Below are positions 20,901 to 29,602 of a stretch of 64,000 bases of DNA, piece after piece (position 1 is the stretch's first letter; each line of letters starts with the position of its first letter). The DNA comes from Enchytraeus crypticus. Lineage: Eukaryota > Annelida > Clitellata > Enchytraeida > Enchytraeidae. Location of the stretch: the NCBI GenBank assembly GCA_905160935.1, contig CAJHZI010000532.1:987501-1051500 (forward strand), given 5' to 3'. The position numbers and the translations under genes are program-made. Below the pieces are notes generated by a model. It was not told where the DNA came from. It did not search any database and was given only the letters and a program-made list of their open reading frames with translations.

Positions 20901-22128
20901 CCTATTCATCGTTTTGTACTATATAGCCATCTATAAATATATGTACTATATATTGTTCTAGAATAAGTGTACTATATATTCATCGTATTTTACTATATAA
21001 CATATTCACTTGTGTTGTACTATATAGCCTATTCATCGTATTTCTCTATATTGATCGTATTGTATTATATTTACTATTCATCGTATTGCACTATATAACC
21101 TATTGATCGTATAGTACTATATACCTGTTCATCGTACTCTACTATATAACCTGTTCATCGTAAAAAGGTAAACGTTTACACATTATAGTGAAATGATCAA
21201 CTATGTTGTTATCTATCACTTTTAGTATCATATGTTTAAACCGTTAGGCAAGTTAGTCCATTTTCCGAATAACCAGTCCAGAGAATGTCCGAGGTTTTAC
21301 TCTCAGATCAGAGTGGCTGGGATTCGAACCCACGAGATTTCAATTCACCTCAGGATCTGTCATTTGAAACTTCATGACGAAACCCTTACGCTATTGAGAC
21401 CTTCACGTATTGCGTAACATATCGGAGTGTACGATATATCCTATTCATCGTATTTCACTGTACAACCTATTGATCCTACTGTTAGAATTAACTAAGACAT
21501 TTTCAGCTCCATTCTAAACAAGCGATTTATAAAGAGATTTTGCCTCTTTATAAATCGCTTGTATAACCCTCCACATACACTCTACATGTACTACAGGTCA
21601 CTGCTGAGCTTAGTCTGCACAATCTGTTTACATATTAATTGTTGTTAAAATTACCAATTTTACAGAGAATTAATACCCTTACTCAAACAGTAATGAAATA
21701 GAAATAACACTAGTAGTAGGTCTCTCTCTCTCTCCCTCTTAGTGCACTGTCTACTGGCAGGTCAATGGTATATAACGCATCCACTCATCTCTAGGCCTTT
21801 CTTCCGTTTTCCTCTTCATATCCTCGTACGAGTGGATGTTTAAATCATCTACAACATTCCTTCTGAAATATCGATATTCTTGGAGGATTCTACTTATGAC
21901 GAGGTGGGCCCTATGCTTTCCTTAGCTTGCACGTCTACAGTATATAACGATATATCTTTACTGGATTATTGTAGACGGCACTGTATACGTAGAGATACTT
22001 GTTTGTGTTCGTGAAAGTTGACATCGCAAAACATACACAATATCATATTATTAAGCAAGTTCTGTAGTTACTGATGATATACATTATCCTAATACTCAAC
22101 TCACCTTCACATTGTACGAGATGTCCAT
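3020..22128 (-). CDS. Plakin-family cytolinker (VAB-10A/short spectraplakin-like), 17 exons
   Basis: Spliced minus-strand gene: 22105-22128, 20420-20470, 19002-19127, 18440-18520, 17864-17917, 16532-16603, 15403-15546, 14348-14443, 14045-14113, 13582-13710, 12929-13075, 11637-11791, 10909-11017, 9644-9818, 8870-8937, 8201-8322, 3020-6140. The sum is 4,743 nt, exactly 1,581 codons with the stop, and every junction is GT-AG and in phase. Residues 1 to about 600 form a plakin domain of spectrin-like helices. An SH3 lies at about 318-380 (DYKTKE then [17 protein letters not shown]). Residues about 600-1320 are acidic, low-complexity and repetitive, and three plectin-type repeats follow at about 1325-1532. 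Plakins link cytoskeletal filaments to junctions at the membrane. The architecture matches C. elegans VAB-10A: plakin domain plus plectin repeats, without rod, EF-hand or GAS2. No actin-binding CH pair is seen. The start ATG at 22128 is the first in the first recognised exon; upstream alternative exons are possible. Confidence 0.85.
4000..4826 (-). repeat. 183-bp coding tandem repeat (61 residues) in plakin tail
   Basis: About 4.5 units, each reading [13 protein letters not shown]..., then [20 protein letters not shown], then a variable KSDS linker. The fourth unit switches to a [10 protein letters not shown] ending, and the last half-unit repeats that variant. Unit-to-unit identity is high at DNA level, so expansion is recent. 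Confidence 0.9.
6195..6375 (+). repeat. SINE-E copy
   Basis: Copy from tgtgtccgggttgctgaaga to gggattcaaggaatgatg, in plakin intron 16. Confidence 0.6.
6377..6514 (-). repeat. SINE-A (tRNA-derived)
   Basis: Inverted copy of a ~140-bp SINE with A-box-like tggcgaagtcgg and B-box ggttcaaatcc and the 3' hairpin plus gacgttaacc end. Confidence 0.8.
6520..7712. other. Plakin intron 16, middle
   Basis: AT-rich unique-looking sequence with a short (GAT)n run. No coding or repeat family recognised; a degraded LTR is possible but I found no boundaries. Confidence 0.5.
7714..7848 (+). repeat. SINE-A (tRNA-derived)
   Basis: Well-preserved copy: gagccagtggcgaagtcggt, gcgggttcaaatcctgggct, then gaggaaactgacgttaacct. 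Confidence 0.85.
8201..8322 (-). CDS. Plakin exon 16
   Basis: 122 nt. Starts [17 protein letters not shown] and ends with two bases completed to Lys by exon 17; donor gtgagt. A (GA)n tract lies immediately downstream in the intron. Confidence 0.85.
8467..8602 (+). repeat. SINE-A (tRNA-derived)
   Basis: Near-identical to the 7714 copy; both lie in adjacent plakin introns. Confidence 0.85.
8600..8740 (-). repeat. SINE-B 3' half
   Basis: Partial inverted copy (tgctaagtagcaggttcaag to cttatgtagcc) directly after a SINE-A copy. Confidence 0.5.
8870..8937 (-). CDS. Plakin exon 15
   Basis: 68 nt. The base carried from exon 14 plus 'at' makes GAT, giving [18 protein letters not shown]. Acceptor ttcatgcag; ends phase 0. 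Confidence 0.85.
9644..9818 (-). CDS. Plakin exon 14
   Basis: 175 nt, ends with one base of a codon. Residues about 420-478, helices with [20 protein letters not shown] and [15 protein letters not shown]; acceptor ttgtctag. Confidence 0.85.
10140..10262 (-). mobile_element. RTE-like LINE 3' tip with CT tract
   Basis: (CT)n, then cccactggcaggtccacggt and tacatcgcctcc; inverted terminal segment in plakin intron 13. Confidence 0.55.
10410..10572. repeat. 30-bp minisatellite, about 5.5 units
   Basis: Units around tctattatttcatgacgcag, mildly diverged, in plakin intron 13. Confidence 0.85.
10909..11017 (-). CDS. Plakin exon 13
   Basis: 109 nt, first base completes the exon-12 codon, ends in phase 0. 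Residues about 383-419; contains [13 protein letters not shown] and [11 protein letters not shown], post-SH3 spectrin-like helix. Confidence 0.8.
11637..11791 (-). CDS. Plakin exon 12 (SH3 core)
   Basis: 155 nt, starts phase 0 and ends with two bases of a codon. [35 protein letters not shown] and the P-G-P tail show the SH3 fold embedded in plakin domains. Confidence 0.9.
11905..12098. repeat. (AT)n tract in plakin intron 11
   Basis: Interrupted TA dinucleotide array of about 190 bases. Confidence 0.95.
12105..12365 (-). repeat. SINE-B copy
   Basis: Inverted copy, diverged, lying in plakin intron 11, with the Ctcagtcgcctctta signature of the 5' region. Confidence 0.6.
12680..12792 (+). repeat. 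LINE 3'-end fragment
   Basis: Matches the 3' end of the 37.6-40.2 kb LINE (gaattgatctgtagtgatgt ... ctaaacctttactatt). Confidence 0.65.
12929..13075 (-). CDS. Plakin exon 11 (start of SH3)
   Basis: 147 nt, phase 0-0, residues 283-331. Helix [18 protein letters not shown], a proline-rich linker (VPVPRRT), then ILADYKTKE, the first strand of the embedded SH3. Confidence 0.9.
13205..13375 (-). repeat. SINE-D (tRNA-like) copy
   Basis: Minus strand has A-box-like gatggcgcaacaggtagagg and B-box-like ggggtttaaagccc; same family as 15770-15960. Confidence 0.5.
13447..13545 (-). repeat. SINE-A, truncated
   Basis: Inverted copy keeping the 3' hairpin and B box (gattggaatccc). Confidence 0.65.
13582..13710 (-). 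CDS. Plakin exon 10
   Basis: 129 nt, phase 0-0, residues 240-282. [18 protein letters not shown] matches the conserved E.E.WL region of plakin domains; donor gtatgtg. Confidence 0.85.
14045..14113 (-). CDS. Plakin exon 9, probable cassette exon
   Basis: 69 nt, phase 0-0, encoding 23 residues ([18 protein letters not shown] at its end). Acceptor attaaccag, donor gtaacc. Exons 8 and 10 join perfectly without it, and the family normally runs straight from ..YHQ into F(F/Y), so this is an insertion between two plakin helices. It may be alternatively included. A second AG inside it (ttgatag) would give a 56-nt frame-breaking version. Confidence 0.55.
14348..14443 (-). CDS. Plakin exon 8
   Basis: 96 nt, phase 0-0, residues 185-216. 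Contains [11 protein letters not shown], the conserved NW.W motif of plakin spectrin repeats, and ends SDYHQ. In other plakins this is followed directly by the FF/FY segment that here opens exon 10. Confidence 0.85.
15216..15351 (-). repeat. SINE-A (tRNA-derived)
   Basis: Inverted, complete copy about 50 bases from plakin exon 7. Confidence 0.8.
15403..15546 (-). CDS. Plakin exon 7
   Basis: 144 nt, phase 0-0, residues 137-184. Begins [20 protein letters not shown] and ends GTSAQ. Acceptor tgtattttcag, donor gttcta (weak). A heptad-like helix within a spectrin repeat. Confidence 0.75.
15770..15960 (-). repeat. SINE-D (tRNA-like) copy
   Basis: Minus strand has gatatggcgttacgattagt and gggttcaatgctcaggtca. 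Shares the catta..atatccccttagg end with the 13.2-kb copy. Confidence 0.5.
16191..16507. repeat. 29-bp minisatellite, about 11 units
   Basis: Almost perfect head-to-tail copies of tgacagtgcattagagcaag plus tcttaacta, ending 24 bases from the plakin exon-6 donor. Confidence 0.95.
16532..16603 (-). CDS. Plakin exon 6
   Basis: 72 nt, phase 0-0, residues 113-136. Acceptor tatatcacag, donor gtatgag. A 29-bp minisatellite begins about 25 bases into the downstream intron. Confidence 0.75.
16820..16925. repeat. 31-bp tandem repeat, three units
   Basis: Units of taattttaactttaactaat plus cttaattaaaag. Confidence 0.85.
17550..17612 (-). repeat. SINE-A 3' fragment
   Basis: Only the 3' hairpin half remains (ggttaacgtcagtttcctca). 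Confidence 0.6.
17864..17917 (-). CDS. Plakin exon 5
   Basis: 54 nt, phase 0-0, residues 95-112 ([18 protein letters not shown]), donor gtaag. The preceding exon ends NNRQ, giving a continuous helix. Confidence 0.8.
18035..18425 (+). repeat. SINE-E copy with internal insertion and (GAT)n tail
   Basis: Same family, interrupted after ggcgactaaa by about 75 unrelated bases, ending in gatgatgatgatgat. Confidence 0.65.
18440..18520 (-). CDS. Plakin exon 4
   Basis: 81 nt, phase 0-0, residues 68-94. [18 protein letters not shown] is a spectrin-like helix; acceptor actttag, donor gtaac. Confidence 0.8.
18843..18905 (+). repeat. LINE 3'-end hairpin fragment with TTA tail
   Basis: cctgacatcatccttggatg then aggaaacggacgttaaacct and (TTA)n. 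Confidence 0.7.
19002..19127 (-). CDS. Plakin exon 3
   Basis: 126 nt, phase 0-0, residues 26-67. Charged helix ending in [11 protein letters not shown]; acceptor cattcag, donor gtaagt. Confidence 0.8.
20038..20105 (+). repeat. 3'-end hairpin fragment with GATT tail
   Basis: Variant of the same end: gacattgcc...gaggaaccagacgctaaatt and (GATT)n. A like copy lies at 37190-37255. Confidence 0.6.
20115..20395 (+). repeat. SINE-E full-length copy with (GAT)n tail
   Basis: About 280 bp, from gttgtgtccgggttgtttga to the gggattcaagggaagatgat tail. Its 5' segment resembles SINE-B, suggesting a shared promoter module. Confidence 0.7.
20420..20470 (-). CDS. Plakin exon 2
   Basis: 51 nt, phase 0-0, residues 9-25 (contains [12 protein letters not shown]). 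Acceptor atttttag, donor gtaagt. Start of the plakin-domain helices. Confidence 0.7.
20673..20810 (+). repeat. SINE-A (tRNA-derived)
   Basis: Complete, mildly diverged copy followed at once by a degenerate 20-30 bp tandem array. Confidence 0.75.
20815..21175. repeat. Degenerate tandem array (tattcatcgtattgtactat units)
   Basis: AT-rich unit of roughly 25-35 bp repeated about a dozen times; resumes at 21420-21482 after a SINE-C insertion. Confidence 0.75.
21175..21418 (-). repeat. SINE-C (tRNA-like) copy
   Basis: About 240 bp, matching 62125-62372. Minus strand carries an A-box-like segment and B box gggttcgaatccc. It interrupts a tandem array. Confidence 0.7.
21518..21562. repeat. Perfect 19-bp hairpin
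   Basis: acaagcgatttataaagag, 7-base loop, then its exact complement, in plakin intron 1. Confidence 0.9.
21716..21952 (-). mobile_element. 5'-truncated RTE-like LINE 3' end
   Basis: Minus strand reads [20 protein letters not shown] then LTCQ and stop, then ggcagtgcactaagag and (GA)n. Same protein end as at 60.2 kb. Confidence 0.75.
22105..22128 (-). CDS. Plakin exon 1 (start codon)
   Basis: Encodes MDISYNVK and then a consensus donor (gtgagt). Its phase-0 end fits exon 2. The 5' UTR continues above 22128 to an unknown point. An acceptor-like tttag lies about 26 bases upstream of the ATG, so this could instead be an internal exon of a longer isoform. Confidence 0.55.
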
Positions 22129-22129
22129 A

Positions 22130-23690
22130 CCAGACAAGTAATATTAGACATTATTCTAAATCAAACCATTGGAAAATATATCACTCAAAATTAAGCATTT
22201 ATTAAACTTTCGATAATCCGTTTTCAGAGTGACAGCAAAACCAACGAAGATCTATAGGTTCTCACGCCTGACTGCCTGACAGCCTACCTACTGTTACTGT
22301 TATTAAGCTCGCGGTCGCTTCTACATAGTTATGCGTGGCAACAACAACAACAACCTACGATCAAGTTACGTCATGCTGTAATTGTAGTGATCTCGGCTTT
22401 CATTAACTACCATTGTTGATTGGCTTCAGTGCTTTTGTCAAGTAGTTGGCATTTTAATCAAAATAGAGGTTTTTGTTGAAATCATCAAAAATCTCAAGTG
22501 TTTTTCAACCGATACTCAGATAGAATGTGTTCAGTAAATGACAAAAGCATCAATTCTACGCATGCATGAATACAATAATAACTTTTCCTAATGCTTAGTC
22601 AGAGCTTATAGACCTACCTTTACATTTACATGATTATTTGATATAATAACATTGTGATTATGGCAAAGCGAGAGCTTATGAGCTTATGTTACGTTGCAAC
22701 CTACATGAAAATAGTCAAAAGTTCATAAAAATCTGTAAAGCCGATGCTAACGTCAGTCTCGTCTCTCGAATGCGATGTCAAATACGGGTGAGACCAGAAT
22801 TTGAACCCCGCACACGCTGATCCGAGGTATGGTATCTTACCGACATCACATTAAAAATTTTGAGAAGTTTGAACAAGATATGCATGTAGGCCTCTTTATA
22901 AGCCAGAACGATGCTTTTAGGATGCATAATGCACTGCTGACAACTATGTGTAAATTCCGCATGTATGTGTGAAGTTGTGAACTGTATTGGTCTACCATAG
23001 TCTTTAGCTATTTTATGTGTACGGGTTAAGCGTGAATCTGAAACAAAGTTACCTCATGCGCCAGGTCTACGCTGACTATAGCCATAGACAAATGATCTAA
23101 GCTCAAATCAAATGATTATTCAGGAATTTTCTTAACAGAATTCGACACGCACAGTCATTGCATGTAAGCTTCAGTATGCAATTTAACTTTGCAAAATAAT
23201 TTTGCAGATGTGTCGAAATAAACAGAATATATAGGGCCAATATATGTAGAAAAGTATACAATGAAACCCGACCCGATGCTGGAATTCCATCTTATTATCA
23301 TCACTTCAAATAACTAACAAAATACCTAATGTTGTCATGAAGACTTTTTCTATTGATAATTCGCAGGCTGTTGCAAATCTCTTGAGCTTACGAAAGCTCA
23401 AATATTATTAATAATAAATAAAGGTGCCCGTGTAAGGGACGGGTAGTAAGCTGTTTGTTTCATTGTACGTAACTGTTATAATGTATAGAGATGCATTTTT
23501 GCCTAGCCTATGCTCCATTTAACATTAGTCAAAATAATACTAGGTTAAGTTTTTGTACTCTAAATGTTTGTTACTAAGTGACTTTTAATTTGTATTATCA
23601 TAATATATATTGTGGAAGGCAACGAGAAGACACTTCGGAAGCCAAATACACGCCAAGCAAGGTATGGGTAAAGATGGCCTTTTGTGAAGA
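22130..23690. other. Upstream of plakin exon 1
   Basis: Should hold the 5' UTR and promoter of the short isoform. Contains (CAA)4 near 22340 and a SINE-A; no TATA or initiator I can defend. Confidence 0.4.
22735..22852 (-). repeat. SINE-A, diverged
   Basis: Inverted copy upstream of plakin exon 1; B box reads tttgaacccc. Confidence 0.6.
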
Positions 23691-23790
23691 GATTTACGTG
23701 CTGATTTATGTAGTGCTCTTTATGGAGAGTGACAAAGACTCGAGAGTAGAAATATGTATCATGGACCCTGCCGCTTGGCATAACACTATC
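23690..23790 (+). repeat. SINE-B 3' fragment
   Basis: Contains gtgctctttatggagagtga and ends atgtatcatggaccctgccgcttggca, the SINE-B terminal segment. Confidence 0.45.
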
Positions 23791-23929
23791 GAGGAATTCA
23801 TATGAAGCCTTATTTTTATTTAGCAATAATTTAAATTTATTTGGTTGTAATTGTATATTGAAATTTTTCATATTTCTCTTTATTTCCCGTTTTTTTTAAT
23901 ATGAAATGCCTTAAGCTGCTACAGAAATG

Positions 23930-25015
23930 ATCGTTTAAGTAAGTCGGCAAGTAAAAAAATTTGTAACTGGTTCCAAAGTAATCGTTTATTAATCGTAATA
24001 TTAATACAGCTAAATCAGCATATATTGTTTTCTTTCCGTCTACTAATGACGAAGCGTATATACGTGATAACAATCTTACATTATTTATGGACCATAATCA
24101 AATTGCAAGAGTTAATTGTATTAAATTCCTTGGTGTAGAAATTGACGAACATTTAAGTTTTAAAGATCATATCGAAAAAATTACAAAAACTGTTAAAAGT
24201 GCTAACGGATTACTCTTTAATCGAAGAGAATTTATACCAATGTCCTGTCGCAGGAACTTGTATCTCTCGATGATATATTCTCGTGTAAGATATTGCATTG
24301 AAATTTATGGTTATGCCACTTGGAATGTTTTACAACCACTACATATTGCTTGTAACAGAGTTCTGCTAACTTTGCAGGGAAGTCATCGTTACTGTAATGT
24401 TAAAGATCTTTAAGTTTCCTATGATATTTTGCCAGTTCATCCATTGCATAAATACTGTATGGCCAAGTTGATTCATAAATGTACTAGCAGTAATCTGCCT
24501 AAGTCTACAGTATTGGCTAATATATTTGATCTCAACCACTCTAACCATAATTATTCAACTAGACTGCTTGACTCCAACTATCTGTTTAAAAAATCCAATG
24601 TGACATTCTATAAATCTTATGTAAATGAGGCGTGTACGGACTGTAATAAAATTCCACCAATATTACGCAACATCAAATTGATATCAACCTTTTCTAGAGA
24701 ATTTAAACAGTATTTATTAGAAAATTTGTCACAATAAGAAAAATTGTTTTTTTTCTCATCCAACTTCTGCTTGGTTGTAATTTAAAATCGTCACTCTTTT
24801 ATTTTGATTAAAAGTTTGATTTATACATGTGGGATGCTTGTTAGCGGGGTGATTGATATCCGGGTGGTCAACTCGACAGGGTGTTATGCTCCCTCATTGA
24901 TGGCCTGGTTTTTGCATGTATTAGTGTGCCTGTCTTTGCGTTTTTTTTACTTTGTACCTTTATGTTATTCGAAATATGTTGACTGTCGTGCTGTGTGATA
25001 TGTGAACAAAAAAAT
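23930..25015 (+). mobile_element. 5'-truncated non-LTR retrotransposon (RT C-terminal region)
   Basis: Frame from about 23984: NINTAKSAYIVFFPSTNDEA and CIKFLGVEIDEHLSFKDHIE, the post-catalytic segment of CR1-like RTs. A stop at 24412 is followed by more of the same protein to 24737. The 3' UTR runs to aaaaaaataaatacta. Confidence 0.75.
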
Positions 25016-25248
25016 AAATACTAATTTCTTCATTCTTTCAGCATTTTTACTTTAAAATTTTGTTAAGTAAGGTATTTTGTTTGTGAGGTATGATATTACG
25101 ATTAGGATTATAACTCTAAGTCTTCATGCTTTCATGAATCAGTACACTCAAATGCAATAGATAACCTATGAATAAATAAAGATCTATAGCTATACAGAGA
25201 TACTCTATCAGATTTAGAACTTCTCATGTATTGCACAGTAATCGCAGT

Positions 25249-25517
25249 CAAGCATGGATCCAGATGGGGGAGGGGAAGTTTGGTCCCTACCCACCCCTTA
25301 GGCTGTCGATAAAATTCATATCAATATTTCCATGATGTGCAGAATTTTTATATGTAATATGTAAATATGTATATAGGAGTAAAAAAGGATGTAAGTAAAA
25401 AAATTGATCTCTGTCCCGGAGTAGACGTGGGTGTAAGCAAAAAATATAAACACTTTCCAAAAATAAAGTTTCTGCTCAACCCCCTCCCTCTTTAAAAGCT
25501 TCCTGGATCCGCCACTG
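25249..25517. mobile_element. Non-autonomous hAT-like element, 269 bp
   Basis: Inverted ends CAAGCATGGATCCAG and (reverse) CAGTGGCGGATCCAG. Flanked by a perfect 8-bp duplication ATCGCAGT at 25241-25248 and 25518-25525, the hAT hallmark. No transposase inside. Confidence 0.8.
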
Positions 25518-25639
25518 ATCGCAGTAGCATGGTATTGCTCGCACTGAGCCACATTAACGCTCAACACGCGTTACGCCCTGGATGATTGAGCAATGTGAAT
25601 CATTAGTAATTCACGCTAGAAGGCACTGAGTGTAAACTG

Positions 25640-26010
25640 CTGACATAACACAAAGTTAGGAATGAACGCTGCAGAGATAGCATGGCGAAGTCAGTAGGCA
25701 GTTGTTTACTGCTGAATATCTCATAGCATGAACCTCAACCAATTCACAGACAAATTAGAAGCTCGCACCGATGACTTCCACTATGCAAAACACAATCCAG
25801 TTAAAGGCGCATTTGATTTGATAATTGAAGGATGAGGTGCAAGTGAAGGTTGACAAACAATTCGGTGAGATCTGCTATTCATCCCTGACTAAGCAAACTT
25901 GCGAAATTCGTTTTACAAAAGTAAGAGCGCAATACAAACCAATATTGAGTCCAAATGTTGATTCGCAAAATAGGCGATATTTTAAACTTTCTGTAGAGGT
26001 CAATTAACGC
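25640..26010 (+). other. Unrecognised coding-like stretch
   Basis: 25730-25832 reads MNLNQFTDKLEARTDDFHYA and continues to a stop; 25825-26007 continues in another frame (MKDEVQVKVDKQFGEICYSS to YFKLSVEVN). The two together look like one broken ORF with one frameshift, perhaps a transposon gene remnant. I recognise no family. Confidence 0.3.
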
Positions 26011-26204
26011 TAATACCCGATGATTGACATTTGTCGAGAGATCAAATGAAATATTCTACTCGAAAATCAATTAAAAATATAACGTGTTTAAAAATGAGTT
26101 TAATATATATAAGCCATCAGTTTGTTTAATGAGATAAATACTAGCAACAGGCACGCGTGACTACAGGTATTTAGCGTTTCAGAACGAATGAATTTTAAGT
26201 GATA

Positions 26205-26935
<731 letters not shown>

Positions 26936-27195
26936 TTCTTTTTAATTTCTTTCTTTTTAAATTTCTCTCTTTCTTAAGTTCTCTCTTTATCTCACTCTTT
27001 CATTTCCCATTCTTGTTCTTTATTCTTTCATTCTTCCTTCTGGATAGCAATGCGCAAATCTCGCATGGGTTTAGTGACTACGAGACATTGAGATGTGGAT
27101 TAAAATAGGAAATTTACTTTTTGTATTCAGATAAAATTAAAAAGATTAATAACCCAGTCAATCGATCGATGGATTGCACATCATCCGCTCTTTCA

Positions 27196-27443
27196 CTCTC
27201 TCACTCACTCACTCACTCACTCACTCACTCACTCACTCACTCACTCACTCACTCACTCACTCACTCACTCACTCACTCACTCACTCACTCACTCACTCAC
27301 TCACTCACTCACTCACTCACTCACTCACTCACTCACCAACTCACTCACTCACTCACTCACTCACTCACTCACTCACTCACTCACTCACTCACTCACTCAC
27401 TCACTCACTCACTCACTCACTCACTCACTCACTCACTCACTCA
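27196..27443. repeat. (CTCA)n microsatellite
   Basis: About 60 units with one interruption (caccaact). Confidence 0.98.
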
Positions 27444-28086
27444 ACACTAGTCCAAAAATATGGAATCACTCAATAATATGATATTTTAATATTTATTGAA
27501 ATTGTCAGTGAAAAACATCAATTAATCAGTAAGACCACAAATAAACAACCATTAAATCTATAATTCATTTCGACAATAAATCAGGCAATTAATCAAAGTA
27601 ACAAGTCAAATATTCAACCAATTACAGCCAAGAATTTTGAAATATAGGCCTACTTCGATCAGTGACTTGTACATCATTATTAAAACTTAGACTTTAGTAT
27701 CCAATCTAAGAATTTGCAAAGAAAAGATAGTACGAGAATAAGATGGGCATGTTAAATATTAGACCTAAAGGAATGGCCAACCTAAACTATGGCAATAATC
27801 CCAACATTTCTCAATCCATGAAATAAAAGTCAATTCTTCATTGAGTAGCTTAGGCTGCTTGATCTACATGTAGTTTAAAATGTAACTGATATTCTAATAA
27901 GTTAAAAATATCACACATGAATATTTTACGTTTACTATTTTAAGATATTGCGTTACTTCCCTTATTTTCTTTAAGATATTTTCACTCCGAGAGATAGGGT
28001 ATAATATAGTTATTCGTCCATTGAGTATATACACGAGGGGGTAAATAACTACCGTCTTCATGGGATCCTAATCTAACGCCCTCTCC

Positions 28087-28123
28087 ATGCCCTCTCGTAC
28101 TATTACATATATACTTGTATATG

Positions 28124-28163
<40 letters not shown>

Positions 28164-28172
28164 CATATACAA

Positions 28173-28211
<39 letters not shown>

Positions 28212-28243
28212 CATATGCAAGTATATATGTAATAGTACGAGAG

Positions 28244-28248
<5 letters not shown>
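28087..28248. repeat. Inverted repeat, ~50-bp arms around (AT)n
   Basis: Left arm starts atgccctctcgtactattac; right arm ends gtaatagtacgagagggcat; one mismatch seen. The middle holds AT runs and a smaller inversion. Confidence 0.9.
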
Positions 28249-28305
<57 letters not shown>

Positions 28306-28308
<3 letters not shown>

Positions 28309-29273
28309 GGCGCGCATTAAAAAATATTCCCCTAGAACAATTGCGATACCTTAGTCAATTATTTATATTTCGCCTTGAAATTTCAAGGTTCGCTTTTGGA
28401 GGAATTTAGCTACAAGCTGACCAAATTTTTAAAAAATATTTTTAAGGGAAACGGAGTTATCCAAGTCTTGCGAAAAAAATTGATTTTTTTCATTTAACAC
28501 GCAACGTAAAACGCCAATTAGAATCAATTTCTTTTTGAAAATGTGCTGACCCTGAAAAAGGCCGTTAGATGATTACGACTCTGATATTGTGCTACATAGT
28601 ATTACACTAACACTATTCTGCCGAAACTGATTGAAGACTGCAACAAGTTAAAGTCAAATGATTTAATATTTCAACACGACGGCGCGCCGACTCACACTTC
28701 ACGTCTTGCGCAATACTTTCTTTTACAATATAGCCCAGATTTCATAAAAAAGTGGATGATTGGCCTTCTAATTCTCCAGATTTTAATCCACGTGATTCTT
28801 TGTCTGGAGACTCATGTTGGAAAAGTATCGTGCTTTCAAGCCCATACTCAGAAACACAATGGAATTAAAGGCTGTTCTTCAAGAGGTCTGGAAAGACCTA
28901 CCACAATAGTCCATTGACAGCGCAATTTTATCTGTAAGAAAAGACTTCTGGTAGGCATTAAAACCCAGGGCGTTCATGCCTTAGAGCACACGTTATAGCA
29001 CAAAATCAGAGTCGTCATCATTTAACGGCCTTTTTCAGGGTCAGCACATTTTTAAAAAGGAATTGACGTTTTACGTTAAGTGTTAAATGAAAAAAATCAA
29101 TTTTTTCGCAAAACTTGGATAACTCCGGTTCCCTTAAAAATATTTTTACAAAATTTGGTCAGCTTGTAGCTAAATTCCTCCACAAGAAAACCTTAAAATT
29201 TCAAGGCGAAATATTAAGAATTGACTAAGCTATCGCAATTGTGCTAGGAGGATATTTTTTAAAGCGCAACCTG
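28306..29273 (+). mobile_element. Tc1/mariner-like element, 968 bp, decayed
   Basis: Flanked by TA on both sides. Terminal inverted repeats of roughly 290 bp, starting CAGGGCGCGCATT and (reverse) CAGGTTGCGCTTT. The inside keeps a plus-strand transposase fragment (FQHDGAPTHTS and [10 protein letters not shown]) at about 28625-28810, too short to be active. Confidence 0.85.
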
Positions 29274-29534
29274 TATATACAGTATATATGTGATATTGAA
29301 ATACAAACAGAGATGAGTCAAATAATAATAATTATTAGATTAATAATAATTTAGTTAAATTTTCAATAACACTATTAATTAAATAAAGTCTTGTTTTATC
29401 TATTTTTGAGCCCAGGGCCCTATACAGCCCATGGCATTTATGAAATAATAGTAATAATAGCAATAATAGCAACAATAAATAACAATAATAATAGCAATAA
29501 TATTAATAATGATAATCATCATAATAATAAATGT

Positions 29535-29602
29535 TTATCCTCGGCTTCCCCATACAAGGATGATGTCAGGGACGTCCCTACATCCTGTGTTACTACAAAT
29601 CG
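29535..29602 (-). repeat. LINE 3'-end hairpin fragment
   Basis: Inverted: ataaatgtttatcctcggct ... gatgtcagggacgtcc, preceded by an AAT-rich tract (its tail). Confidence 0.65.

Noticed and set aside
27121-27476. Two overlapping frames of Ser-Leu-Thr-His repeats
   Set aside because: Product of the (CTCA)n array.
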